A stretch of 64,000 bases of DNA from FEN-1279 sp964501535. GTDB lineage: Bacteria > Bacteroidota > Ignavibacteria > Tepidaquicellales > Tepidaquicellaceae. The notes under the pieces were generated by a model that was not told the origin of the DNA, searched no databases, and was given only the letters and a program-made list of their open reading frames with translations. Shown in pieces: positions 18,709 to 26,880 of this stretch. A program made the translations under genes and the position numbers. The first letter of the stretch is position 1; each line of letters begins with the position of its first letter. The DNA lies in the NCBI GenBank assembly GCA_964501535.1, contig CAZCSV010000002.1, positions 496,001-560,000 on the forward strand, written 5' to 3'.

Positions 18709-19434
18709 ATGAAAAAATTGTTTTTTGTTGTTTTTGTTTTTTTGTTTCTATTTTTAGGAAAAAATTCTTTCTCGCAGATCGATTCCTCTGAAATTACCTG
18801 GACTGTCCCTGAGCTTATTAAATTTCACGATGTTATTTATCTTATCTGGCACGAAGCTTATCCTTCGAAGGATATTAAAGCACTGAAGGGCTTTGTCCCG
18901 GATATAAAAACATCGATGGAAAGTATTAATAATGCAAAACTCCCCGGTATAGTGAGGGATAAAGAAAATAAATGGAAAGAAGGATTGATTGAGTTTAATA
19001 ATTCGGCAGAGGAGTATTATAAAGCCGCTAGCGGAAATGACGAACAGGCAATGCTGGATGCGGCTGAAAAATTGCATGCAAAATTTGAAATGATGGTACG
19101 CGTTGTGCGACCCGTGTTAAAGGAAATTGATGAATATCATAAAACGTTGTATGTTATTTATCATAAATTCCTTCCCGATAAAAAGTATTCCGAAATATCG
19201 AACGTTATGGATGATTTGATTCTGAAGGCGGAAGCAATTACTAAAGCTGACGAGGAAAAATTAAAGAAAAGATTGAAGGACAAATTTTCCGGTTATCAGC
19301 CTGCGGCTAAAGAAATGTACGATAATACCGTTGCTTTAAAAGAAATATTAAAAACCAACGATCCTTCACAAATAGATGCATCCGTGGAAAAAATGCATTC
19401 GAGTTATCAGAAACTTGAATGCGTCTTTGATTAA
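18709..19434 (+). CDS. secreted helical protein with two His-containing repeats, unknown function
   Basis: From the ATG at 18709 it is 241 aa with a signal peptide (MKKLFFVVFVFLFLFLGKNSFSQ); longer in-frame starts would bury this signal. The mature part is all-helical and made of two similar halves, about residues 38-130 and 142-237. Each half has the same three histidines: H40, H48, H123 and H144, H152, H230, in the settings FHDVIYLIWHEAYP / YHKTLYVIYHKFLP and EKLHAKFE / EKMHSSYQ. No CxxCH haem motif is present. The repeat suggests two equivalent metal or ligand sites in the periplasm. It lies after a sigma-54 regulator gene. I do not recognise the family. Confidence 0.75.
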   Translation: MKKLFFVVFVFLFLFLGKNSFSQIDSSEITWTVPELIKFHDVIYLIWHEAYPSKDIKALKGFVPDIKTSMESINNAKLPGIVRDKENKWKEGLIEFNNSAEEYYKAASGNDEQAMLDAAEKLHAKFEMMVRVVRPVLKEIDEYHKTLYVIYHKFLPDKKYSEISNVMDDLILKAEAITKADEEKLKKRLKDKFSGYQPAAKEMYDNTVALKEILKTNDPSQIDASVEKMHSSYQKLECVFD

Positions 19435-19614
19435 AGATTCTTCTCTTCTCTTTGAACTTGTTTTGCATCCAAATGCAGAACGAGTTTTTTTTCTGAAATA
19501 AAATTAAATTCGTAAAAATTTTCCGGTTTGTAACAACTTATGACGAAAAGTAACTGAATTAATAAAAATTAATTTATTTATAGCTTTTTTTAAAGACTTC
19601 TGTTTAAAATTATC

Positions 19615-19630
19615 TGGCACGTAATTTGTA
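19615..19630 (+). promoter_or_regulatory. sigma-54 promoter (-24/-12)
   Basis: TGGCACGTAATTTGTA matches the consensus TGGCACG-N4-TTGCA except for T instead of C at -12. It lies 42 bp before the ATG at 19672 and predicts a leader of about 30 nt that contains the AAGGAG ribosome-binding site (19659-19664). A sigma-54 activator is encoded just upstream. Confidence 0.7.
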
Positions 19631-19671
19631 AATCTATATGTAAAAACAAATTAAAATTAAGGAGTTAAAAA

Positions 19672-20121
19672 ATGAAAAAATCAATAATAACATTAGTATT
19701 AATCTTATTGGTTTCAAGTATGACCTTTGCCCAAAGAGGGAACTGGAATATGGGTAACGATAACGTGCAGACGGTTACAGGAACTGTTACCGATAATACA
19801 AGACCTTGCGGTTTTCTGACAGCAAATGATGGCAAGACATACAAAATCCACCTTGGTCCGATATGGTTCTGGAATCAGAATAATTATGCACTTGCTCTTA
19901 CAACAGCTACAATAAAAGGAAATGTTAAGGAAATAAACGGAGAATATAATATTTACCCGTATACAATAACTCAGGACGGAAAGACTATGACGTTTGCGGA
20001 TGATAATGGAATCCCGAAATGGTCACAGGGAAAAGGGAAAGGTTACGGCAAAGGTTACGGCAAAGGTAATAACTGGGGTAGAGGAAATAACCGAAATTGC
20101 CCTTACGGAAGAAATCAATAG
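19672..20121 (+). CDS. small secreted OB-like protein with Gly/Lys-rich tail, sigma-54 controlled
   Basis: 149 aa, signal peptide to about residue 20 (SSMTFAQ). The core (residues 30-112) reads like an OB-fold domain: VTGTVTDNTRPCGFLTANDGKTYKIHLGP, then ATIKGNVKEINGEYNIYPYTITQDGKTMTFADDNGIPKW. The tail is low complexity (GKGKGYGKGYGKGNNWGRGNN), encoded by a 12-bp direct repeat GGTTACGGCAAA. Similar periplasmic proteins with DGKTxxLRDxxGxPxW endings occur in other bacteria, but no function is established. A strong RBS, a sigma-54 promoter and its own terminator mark it as a dedicated output gene of the two-component system. Confidence 0.75.
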   Translation: MKKSIITLVLILLVSSMTFAQRGNWNMGNDNVQTVTGTVTDNTRPCGFLTANDGKTYKIHLGPIWFWNQNNYALALTTATIKGNVKEINGEYNIYPYTITQDGKTMTFADDNGIPKWSQGKGKGYGKGYGKGNNWGRGNNRNCPYGRNQ

Positions 20122-20150
20122 CAATTGAATTTCCCTTTGCTCTTCAAATT

Positions 20151-20182
20151 AGGTGTGATTCTTCAATCACACCTTTTTTTTT
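20151..20182 (+). terminator. intrinsic terminator
   Basis: AGGTGTGATT-CTTC-AATCACACCT followed by nine T. It closes the sigma-54-controlled gene. The 200 bp after it (20183-20380) hold nothing recognisable. Confidence 0.9.
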
Positions 20183-20380
20183 ATTAACTGAATATGATGA
20201 AATCCAATTTATAAATTCAACACTTCGACTAAAATTAAATCCATCCATTTTTTCCCCACAAATAATTATTTTAAGCTTACGTTAATATTTCATAATTCCG
20301 GTAATTAATTTTTATAGTTTATATAAAGTGGATAATTGTTAATTTATTGCGGTAACTCGCTTTAATTTATTATTAACTGC

Positions 20381-21523
20381 ATGGTTATAAGTCTGAGATT
20401 TTTCATAGTAATTATCTTATCTGTCATTATTTATTGGACTCTTCCAAAGCAATTCCTGAGAAATCTTGTTTTAATTACGGCAAGCTATGCCTTTATTTTC
20501 CTTGTAGATTTTAAAACGGGCATTTTTGTATTTGCTCTGTCATTGTTCACATATTTTTGTGCATATTTATTGGAAAGAAAAAAAAGAAAAATTTTATTCC
20601 ACAGAATAGGTGTTGTCATTTTGGTTTTAATACTGATACTCTTTAAATATGCAGGTTTGGTAAATGATACTTTTTCGTCAGTAGGCTCTTTTTCAGATAT
20701 AAAAGTCATTTTTAGTCTCGAATATTTATTTATTCCTGTAGGAATTTCTTATATAATTTTTAAATACATAAGCTATATTACCGATATTTACTGGGACGTT
20801 GGTTCCAGGGGGAAATTTACCGATTTGCTCGCTTACGGCTCTTTATTTACCATATTTGTTGCGGGCCCTATAGAAAAGTTCAGAAATTTCCAGCCTCAAA
20901 TCATCGAAAAAAAAACCTTATCTTTTGACTTTATTTCTTCGGGCACAAAGAGAATAATTATTGGGCTGTTTAAAAAAGCGGTTATAGCAAACTGGATTGG
21001 CTATATTATTGCCCCCCATATTGAAAATATCGGAAGCTATGATTTCATCACGGTTTTTTTAATCCTGATAGGATTTTCGATTAATATTTATGCGGATTTT
21101 TCGGGATACAGCGATATAGCAATCGGTTCGTCGAAGCTGTTTGGTTTGAAAATTTCCGAGAACTTTAATTATCCTTATTTTAAAAATAACATCAGCATGT
21201 TTTGGCAAAGCTGGCATATTACTTTGTCAAGATTTATTCGCGATTATTTATTTATGCCTTTGAATTCGGTTTTTAAAAACAACTTTACGAAAATAATTTT
21301 TGTTCCGCTGATCGCAATGGGTATTTGCGGCTTGTGGCATGGTGCTGAACTGCATTTTTTGATGTGGGGGATAATGCATGCAATCGGAATATCTGTATAT
21401 CAAATTTGGAAAACATATATTAAAAAACGTTTTAAATTTCGTTTTAAACGAAAATTAAGAAATATAATCGGTATTATAATAACTTATATTTATGTTACTT
21501 TAGCCTGGTATTGGTTTATATAA
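20381..21523 (+). CDS. MBOAT family O-acyltransferase (AlgI/DltB-like)
   Basis: 380 aa, a polytopic membrane protein with about ten hydrophobic segments. MBOAT landmarks are present: FIPVGISYIIFKYISYITD, AGPIEKFRNFQPQ, INIYADFSGYSDIAIG, H279 in FWQSWHITLSRFIRDYLF, and the catalytic H320 in CGLWHGAELHFLMWG. The family moves acyl groups from a cytoplasmic donor across the membrane onto envelope polymers. At 380 residues it is closer to DltB size than to AlgI (about 470-520). The next gene (SGNH) overlaps its end by 13 bp and is followed by a DltX-like microprotein. The acyl group and polymer are unknown. Confidence 0.93.
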   Translation: MVISLRFFIVIILSVIIYWTLPKQFLRNLVLITASYAFIFLVDFKTGIFVFALSLFTYFCAYLLERKKRKILFHRIGVVILVLILILFKYAGLVNDTFSSVGSFSDIKVIFSLEYLFIPVGISYIIFKYISYITDIYWDVGSRGKFTDLLAYGSLFTIFVAGPIEKFRNFQPQIIEKKTLSFDFISSGTKRIIIGLFKKAVIANWIGYIIAPHIENIGSYDFITVFLILIGFSINIYADFSGYSDIAIGSSKLFGLKISENFNYPYFKNNISMFWQSWHITLSRFIRDYLFMPLNSVFKNNFTKIIFVPLIAMGICGLWHGAELHFLMWGIMHAIGISVYQIWKTYIKKRFKFRFKRKLRNIIGIIITYIYVTLAWYWFI

Positions 21524-22476
21524 AAAAAATATTGATTTTTATTTTTGCTTTCTTAACAGCTTTTTTTACTGTGGAATATTTTACGGCTGTTATCGTGAAT
21601 TATCCGAAATATGGCGTGGATAAGAAAGTATATGTATTTGGAAAGGAAAGTAAATCTGTGAAAATGTATTTGCCGCATTCGCAATATTGGACTGTTGAAG
21701 GCGGAAATAAAGTATATAAAAGGAATAATGTCGGCTTGCCCGGTATTGATGTAAATACTGGACCTGATACAAAATATATTTTCGTCCTAGGCTCGTCATT
21801 TGTCGAATCGTTGTCCGTTCCTCCCGAATGCATGGCTACAAGCCGGTTCCAGATGTTGCTTAACGAAAATAATTCTGATTATAGCGTCTTGAATTTGGGA
21901 AGTGCCGGCTATAATGTCTATGCAGATTATTATGCGTCGGCTCATTATGAAAAATATTATTTTCCTCATAAAGTTTTTCTCGTATTGCATGCAGTCAATG
22001 AAAATTATTATATAAATTCGGATTTCTTCAAAATAACATCCGACTTCGGTGTTGAAAATAAATCTTTAAAGTTATCTTTCGCTAAAGAACTGCTTAACAG
22101 GTCTTCGTTTTTAAACTTAATGACTTCATTGATTAATAAATCTGCCGAACTGGATAATTCCAATAGAATAAATATTGATACCTCAAAAATTGGTGTTGAG
22201 GAAAAAAGAAGAAATTCTTTCTTTAATCTGGATATTTGCTTTACAAAGTTTAAAGAAAGATATGGAGACAGATTTATAGTTGTTTCGATTTTAACCGAAG
22301 AAGATAATAATAAACTCGGATTTATATCGGAAAAAGTCGGTATTAATTTCATATCTAAAAATATTGTAGGTGATAAGGATATGAGGATTAATAAAGTTGG
22401 ACATTTGAATGAAAAAGGAAGTAAAATATTAAGTGAATTATTATATGAAGCTTTTATTAAATTTAATGAAAAATAA
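21511..22476 (+). CDS. membrane-anchored SGNH-like acyl-transfer/esterase protein
   Basis: 321 aa, TTG start overlapping the MBOAT stop by 13 bp. One N-terminal membrane helix (residues 5-27) puts the rest in the periplasm. SGNH features: block I FVLGSSFVES with S96 as likely nucleophile, block II-like NLGSAGYNVYADYY, and block V GHLNEKG with H298. The residue three before this His is Lys, not the usual Asp, so the catalytic dyad may be altered. In alginate, Dlt and peptidoglycan systems such partners complete O-acylation or edit it. Context makes it the DltD/AlgJ-type partner of the MBOAT. Confidence 0.85.
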   Translation: MVYIKKILIFIFAFLTAFFTVEYFTAVIVNYPKYGVDKKVYVFGKESKSVKMYLPHSQYWTVEGGNKVYKRNNVGLPGIDVNTGPDTKYIFVLGSSFVESLSVPPECMATSRFQMLLNENNSDYSVLNLGSAGYNVYADYYASAHYEKYYFPHKVFLVLHAVNENYYINSDFFKITSDFGVENKSLKLSFAKELLNRSSFLNLMTSLINKSAELDNSNRINIDTSKIGVEEKRRNSFFNLDICFTKFKERYGDRFIVVSILTEEDNNKLGFISEKVGINFISKNIVGDKDMRINKVGHLNEKGSKILSELLYEAFIKFNEK

Positions 22477-22600
22477 CTTATTAAGTTTTTTTATTAAAAC
22501 ATTTTTTTATTTGCTGATTCTTCTGCTTTCGCTTGCGTCTTTGGCGTTATATTACATAATAAAAGAACAGCAGAACCCGTTTTTCTATGAAAACTTTTAA
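22466..22600 (+). CDS. 44-aa membrane microprotein with C-terminal FxYxxF motif (DltX-like)
   Basis: A 44-codon ORF starts with ATG inside the SGNH stop region (11-bp overlap). It encodes a short basic N-terminus (MKNNLLSFFIK), a single membrane helix (about residues 12-32), and the ending KEQQNPFFYENF. The last six residues fit FxYxxF (F39, Y41, F44). As I recall, DltX-type microproteins of D-alanylation systems end in this motif, and the Tyr is proposed to carry the acyl group between MBOAT and acceptor. Placement directly behind MBOAT and SGNH genes strongly supports this role here. It is shorter than most gene finders accept. Confidence 0.75.
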   Translation: MKNNLLSFFIKTFFYLLILLLSLASLALYYIIKEQQNPFFYENF

Positions 22601-22657
22601 TGTATTTGTACAGTAAATATTTTCTTAATTTATCCGTTAATTCTATTATAAAAAATT

Positions 22658-23197
22658 ATGCCTCTCAAACCCTGGAAAAAAATAAGCTCGAAAATAATGT
22701 TCAAAAATCCCTGGTGGACCTATATGTATGATGAATGTAAACTGCCGAGCGGAAAGGATTATGAATACCATTACGTTCATACTGCAGGTTCATCTTTTAT
22801 AATTCCGATAAAAGATAACGGGAAAATAATTCTTGTGAATCAATACAGGTATTTAAACGACAGGTTCAGTATCGAGTTTCCCGGCGGAGGAATAAAACAC
22901 GGTCAAACACCTGAAGAAGTCGCAAGAAAAGAATTAATAGAGGAAACCGGATTTGACGGTGATTTTGAGAAAGTTGGATTTTTTAATCCCTATAATGGAG
23001 TTGCCGATGAGATTTGTCACGTTTTTATCGCAAGAAATCTAAAACCATCGGATAAAGAAACAAGGGACGATTCGGAGGAATTCGAAATGCTGGAATTCAC
23101 TCCCGATGAAATTGATAAACTTATTCAAACTAATGAAATCTATGACGGCATGACTATGGCCGCGTGGGCTCTGTCAAAAAATAAATTATTTAAATAA
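22658..23197 (+). CDS. NUDIX hydrolase
   Basis: 179 aa. The Nudix box is visible as GGGIKHGQTPEEVARKELIEETG (about residues 76-98) with the REUxEE core. The N-terminal VHTAGSSFIIPIKDNGKIILVNQYR strand pattern and LEFTPDEIDKLI tail are typical of ADP-ribose pyrophosphatase-like members. It would hydrolyse nucleoside diphosphate derivatives in the cytoplasm. Single gene, 57 bp after the acyltransferase operon, convergent with ispG. Confidence 0.88.
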   Translation: MPLKPWKKISSKIMFKNPWWTYMYDECKLPSGKDYEYHYVHTAGSSFIIPIKDNGKIILVNQYRYLNDRFSIEFPGGGIKHGQTPEEVARKELIEETGFDGDFEKVGFFNPYNGVADEICHVFIARNLKPSDKETRDDSEEFEMLEFTPDEIDKLIQTNEIYDGMTMAAWALSKNKLFK

Positions 23198-23276
23198 TCT
23201 GTGAAACGAAGTTCAGCGAAGCTAATCTGTGGCAAACGCTCTTTCTTTATGAACCTTATAAGCTTTACAAACTTTA

Positions 23277-25142
23277 CTAACTTACATCTTTCCAATCCCC
23301 GTTTTCTTTAATCAGATTAATCAATTCCTCTACTGCAACATCTGTATTCACATTCCTTTTTACAACTTCTTTACCTTTATATAAAGTAATTTTTCCTATA
23401 CCGCTTCCCACATAACCGTAATCGGCATCCGCCATCTCTCCCGGTCCGTTTACTATGCATCCCATAATGGCAATCTTTAATCCTTTGAGGTGATTTGTTT
23501 TCTCTCGCACTTTTGCAGTTGTTTCCTGTAAATCGAAAAGCGTCCGCCCGCAGGACGGACACGAAATGTATTCTGTTCTGGAAATTCTTTTCCTTGCCGC
23601 CTGAAGTATTCCGAAACTGACGCTTATAATTGTTTTTTTATTTATTATCGGAGAGTCAAGCCAGATGCCGCTTCCGAACCCTTCAATAAAAATTCCTCCT
23701 ATATCTATCGGTGAATAATTTACAAACTTTTCTTCCGGAATATCGTAATTTTTTGATAAAACTACCGGTGCCTTTACTCCGTGTTCGTTTAATCTTGCGC
23801 AGGTATCTTTCAGTCCGGTCATCGTATCATTACTTCCTGAACTCAATACCAGAATGCTATTAATGTCATTTTTAATCTTTTTTATGAAATTATCATCGCT
23901 GATGTCGCTTACTAATACGAATTTTGCGGAATCCGTTGAAATGGTAACGTATTCTTCCTGACATATAATTGGTATGGCGCTTTCTTTATTGCCCAGTTCT
24001 CTCCATACAGAGATATTGTAAATTATTTTTAATGTGCCCGGAAGCTTAATGTCGGTTAAGTTATTTCCCGCATAAATATAATCCGGTGCAGTCTCACTGA
24101 TGTTCCATTTGTCGAGAGTCTCACTGTAATAATATCCTACTTCTTTTAACGTATCGTAATTTATTTTTTCGAGCGAAATAATTACCGAAGGCGCATTATT
24201 ACCCCCGATTTTATCTACGGTATTGGTTACTGAATCTTTTGTGATTGCCTGCCTGACCGAAAATTCTTTTTCCGGAAAATTTTCTTTTTTTAGATTTTCA
24301 ATTTTTTCGACGAGAATCTTGCAAACGGGTATTTCATATTCGGGCTCCTCGGTCAGGGATACTCTTATTGTATCACCAATCCCTTCCTCGAGTAATGTTC
24401 CGATTCCCATTGCTGACTTGATTCTGCCGTCTTCCCCTTCACCGGCTTCCGTCACTCCGAGATGTAATGGATAATTCATTCCTTCATCGAGCATTTTTTT
24501 TACAAGCAGACGATAAGCATCTATTATAACAATTGGATTACTGGATTTCATCGATAATACAATATCGTTATAATTTTCATCTTTGCATATTCTTACGAAT
24601 TCAAGCGCCGACTCTACCATTCCTAAAGGTGTGTCTCCATACCTGTTCATTATTCTGTCAGACAGGGAACCGTGATTTGTTCCGATTCTCATTGCCGTTC
24701 CGTATTCCTTGCAGATTTTAACGAGCGGTGTTAACCTGTCTCTTATCTTTTCGATTTCCCGCTGATACTCGGAGTCGTCATATTCGATTGTGTTAAACTT
24801 CTTTTTATCCGTGTAATTTCCGGGATTGATTCTTACCTTCTCTACAATTCTTGCCGCAATTTCTGCGGCGTTCGGTGTGAAGTGAATGTCTGCTATCAAT
24901 GGCGTGTTAAAACCCGATGCACGTAATTCTTTCTTTATATTTTCGAGATTCTTTGCTTCCTTTATGCTTGGTGCTGTAATTCTGACGTAATCAGCACCCG
25001 CCTCTATTATCCTTATGCATTGATTAACGGTCGCTGCGGTGTCCATGGTGTTAGTGGTGGTCATGGATTGTATTCTTATCGGGTAATTACCGCCCACAGG
25101 TGTGCCGCCTATTTTTACTACACGTGTTTTAAATCTCTTCAT
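23277..25142 (-). CDS. ispG: (E)-4-hydroxy-3-methylbut-2-enyl-diphosphate synthase, long form
   Basis: 621 aa, a MEP-pathway enzyme (isoprenoid precursor synthesis). The N-terminal TIM-barrel starts RVVKIGGTPVGGNYPIRIQSMTTT. The C-terminal domain carries the [4Fe-4S] cysteines in SCPSCGRTLFDLQETT and GCIVNGPGEMADADYGYVG. The extra domain of about 220 residues between the two is the long, plant/Bacteroidetes/Chlorobi type; the short proteobacterial form has about 370 residues. It is the last gene of the eleven-gene minus-strand run that begins with mtaB, 18 bp after the rhomboid gene. Confidence 0.96.
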   Translation of the reverse strand: MKRFKTRVVKIGGTPVGGNYPIRIQSMTTTNTMDTAATVNQCIRIIEAGADYVRITAPSIKEAKNLENIKKELRASGFNTPLIADIHFTPNAAEIAARIVEKVRINPGNYTDKKKFNTIEYDDSEYQREIEKIRDRLTPLVKICKEYGTAMRIGTNHGSLSDRIMNRYGDTPLGMVESALEFVRICKDENYNDIVLSMKSSNPIVIIDAYRLLVKKMLDEGMNYPLHLGVTEAGEGEDGRIKSAMGIGTLLEEGIGDTIRVSLTEEPEYEIPVCKILVEKIENLKKENFPEKEFSVRQAITKDSVTNTVDKIGGNNAPSVIISLEKINYDTLKEVGYYYSETLDKWNISETAPDYIYAGNNLTDIKLPGTLKIIYNISVWRELGNKESAIPIICQEEYVTISTDSAKFVLVSDISDDNFIKKIKNDINSILVLSSGSNDTMTGLKDTCARLNEHGVKAPVVLSKNYDIPEEKFVNYSPIDIGGIFIEGFGSGIWLDSPIINKKTIISVSFGILQAARKRISRTEYISCPSCGRTLFDLQETTAKVREKTNHLKGLKIAIMGCIVNGPGEMADADYGYVGSGIGKITLYKGKEVVKRNVNTDVAVEELINLIKENGDWKDVS

Positions 25143-25160
25143 TTAATTAAAGAAAATTAC

Positions 25161-26111
25161 TTAACGCAGTTTCTTGCTTTCTTCAAAAAGAATTCTTTTC
25201 TCCTCATCTGTTAAACTCTGATACCCGCTCTTACTGAGCTTATCGAGTACCGCATCTATTCTGTCCTGAATCTCCTTCTGCTTCAAATCTATTTCGCTTT
25301 TGTAATCTTTTGTCCCAATGTCCTTAAAATCTGCATCATACACTTTTTGCTTGGGTTCTGTATAACTTGGCTTATATTGAGTGCTGTTTGTGTAATAACT
25401 GTTGCTGGTGCTTGATTTGGTATTGTCGAAAAGACTTAATCTTTTTCTGCTTGTTATTAAAAGATATATTATCCCGACAACCGCACCGCCAAGATGCGCT
25501 ACGTGTGCAATTCCTGTCTCGGACTGTGATGCGACTGCAAAAATTTCGAGAGCCATGTACAATATGACCAGATATTTTGCCTTTATCGGTATAAGAAAAT
25601 ATATATATATATGCCTGTTCGGAAATAAATAACCGAATGCTATAAGTATGCCGTATACGGAACCCGAAGCCCCGACAGTCGGTCCGACAGTGCTGAAAAT
25701 AGGCGCTATTAATAAATTTGCTACCGCCGCACCAAGACCGCATATCGTATAATAAATCAAAAACCTCTTTGCCCCCCAAAGGTTTTCCAGTTCCATCCCG
25801 AACATCCAGAGTGCAAACATATTAAAAAATAAGTGCGTGAAGTCACCGTGAATAAACATGTATGTTATTAACTGCCACGGTAGAAAAGGACCGCTTATTA
25901 CCGACCTGACCTCAGCATCCTGAAAAACAGGCTGCAATGCAAAAAGCCTGAAGAAACCTATGCCTAAATTGGTGTCTCCGAATCTTAAGCTGTTTAGAAA
26001 AAAATGTTGCAGTAAAAATATTAATACGTTACTTATTAGTAAATATTTTATTACAGGAGGAAATATGCTGAATCCTCCCATAAATCCCGGTCTTCTGTAA
26101 TTGTTGTTCAA
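25161..26111 (-). CDS. rhomboid family intramembrane serine protease
   Basis: 316 aa with six or more membrane segments between residues 20 and 225. The catalytic Ser lies in VGASGSVYG and the His in GIAHVAHLGGAVVG. The family landmark HLFFNMFALWMFG, for residues lining the active site, is also present. The C-terminal 90 residues are soluble, charged and helical. It cleaves membrane proteins within the bilayer. It ends its reading frame 1 bp from the nucleotidyltransferase gene, so both are translationally close. Substrates are unknown. Confidence 0.92.
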   Translation of the reverse strand: MNNNYRRPGFMGGFSIFPPVIKYLLISNVLIFLLQHFFLNSLRFGDTNLGIGFFRLFALQPVFQDAEVRSVISGPFLPWQLITYMFIHGDFTHLFFNMFALWMFGMELENLWGAKRFLIYYTICGLGAAVANLLIAPIFSTVGPTVGASGSVYGILIAFGYLFPNRHIYIYFLIPIKAKYLVILYMALEIFAVASQSETGIAHVAHLGGAVVGIIYLLITSRKRLSLFDNTKSSTSNSYYTNSTQYKPSYTEPKQKVYDADFKDIGTKDYKSEIDLKQKEIQDRIDAVLDKLSKSGYQSLTDEEKRILFEESKKLR

Positions 26112-26112
26112 T

Positions 26113-26862
26113 TTATTCCTGATTTCCTTTCAAATTTGTGTATAAATTAAATGCATGCCTGTAATCCTCGACTGTATCGATTTCCATACACTCATAATCT
26201 GAAACATCTACGCTGTATATTCTGTTCCTTGCATTATTTCCGTCGATTATTTCCTGAAATGATGCTTCGTAAAACTCGTTGACATTGCTTTCCTTCAGTA
26301 TCTTCCTGTCCAAAATTGCGAATAATTCGCGAAGGTAATTTTTGGAAAACTTCTCTATTCCTATCGATTCACCGATTGATTTGTTTATGTCAACTTCTTT
26401 TCCTATGTGTGTAATTTTATCTTCCTCATTGACCATAACCTTTATCTGCTCTGAATCGAGCTTGTTGGTTACGTTAACCGCGAGACAATTCTCATGGCCC
26501 GAGTTTAATAGTTTCATTATAATCCTTTTGTCGAATAAAATATCGCTGTCGAGCAACAGCATATCGCCTTTAATGTAATCTTTTGTCATCCATAATGAAT
26601 ATGAGTTATTGTTATTCTCGTAATCCGGATTCGTCAGAACAATTTTATTTATACCCGGAAAATATTTATCGAGATAATCTTTTATCATGCTTCCCTTGTA
26701 ACCGAGGACAAATACCAAATCTTTTATTCCGTTTTCTAATATGTTTTCAACCGTCCTGTGGAGCAGATTCTTTCCGCCGATATCCAGTAAACATTTTGGT
26801 GTGCTGTCCGTCAGTGGTCTCAGCCGCTTTGCTATTCCCGCCGCAAGTATTACTGCCTGCAT
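26113..26862 (-). CDS. NTP transferase (phosphocholine cytidylyltransferase-like)
   Basis: 249 aa. The nucleotide-binding start MQAVILAAGIAKRLRPLTDSTPKCLLDIGGKNLL and the metal-binding LLDSDILF are typical of sugar-phosphate or LicC-type nucleotidylyltransferases. The following minus-strand order places a CDP-alcohol phosphotransferase 18 bp upstream. The pair could make a CDP-activated alcohol and transfer it to a lipid or a second alcohol, as in inositol-1-phosphate cytidylyltransferase/DIPP synthase systems. The precise substrate is not determined. Confidence 0.82.
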   Translation of the reverse strand: MQAVILAAGIAKRLRPLTDSTPKCLLDIGGKNLLHRTVENILENGIKDLVFVLGYKGSMIKDYLDKYFPGINKIVLTNPDYENNNNSYSLWMTKDYIKGDMLLLDSDILFDKRIIMKLLNSGHENCLAVNVTNKLDSEQIKVMVNEEDKITHIGKEVDINKSIGESIGIEKFSKNYLRELFAILDRKILKESNVNEFYEASFQEIIDGNNARNRIYSVDVSDYECMEIDTVEDYRHAFNLYTNLKGNQE

Positions 26863-26880
26863 ATAAATTTTGTTTTTCCT

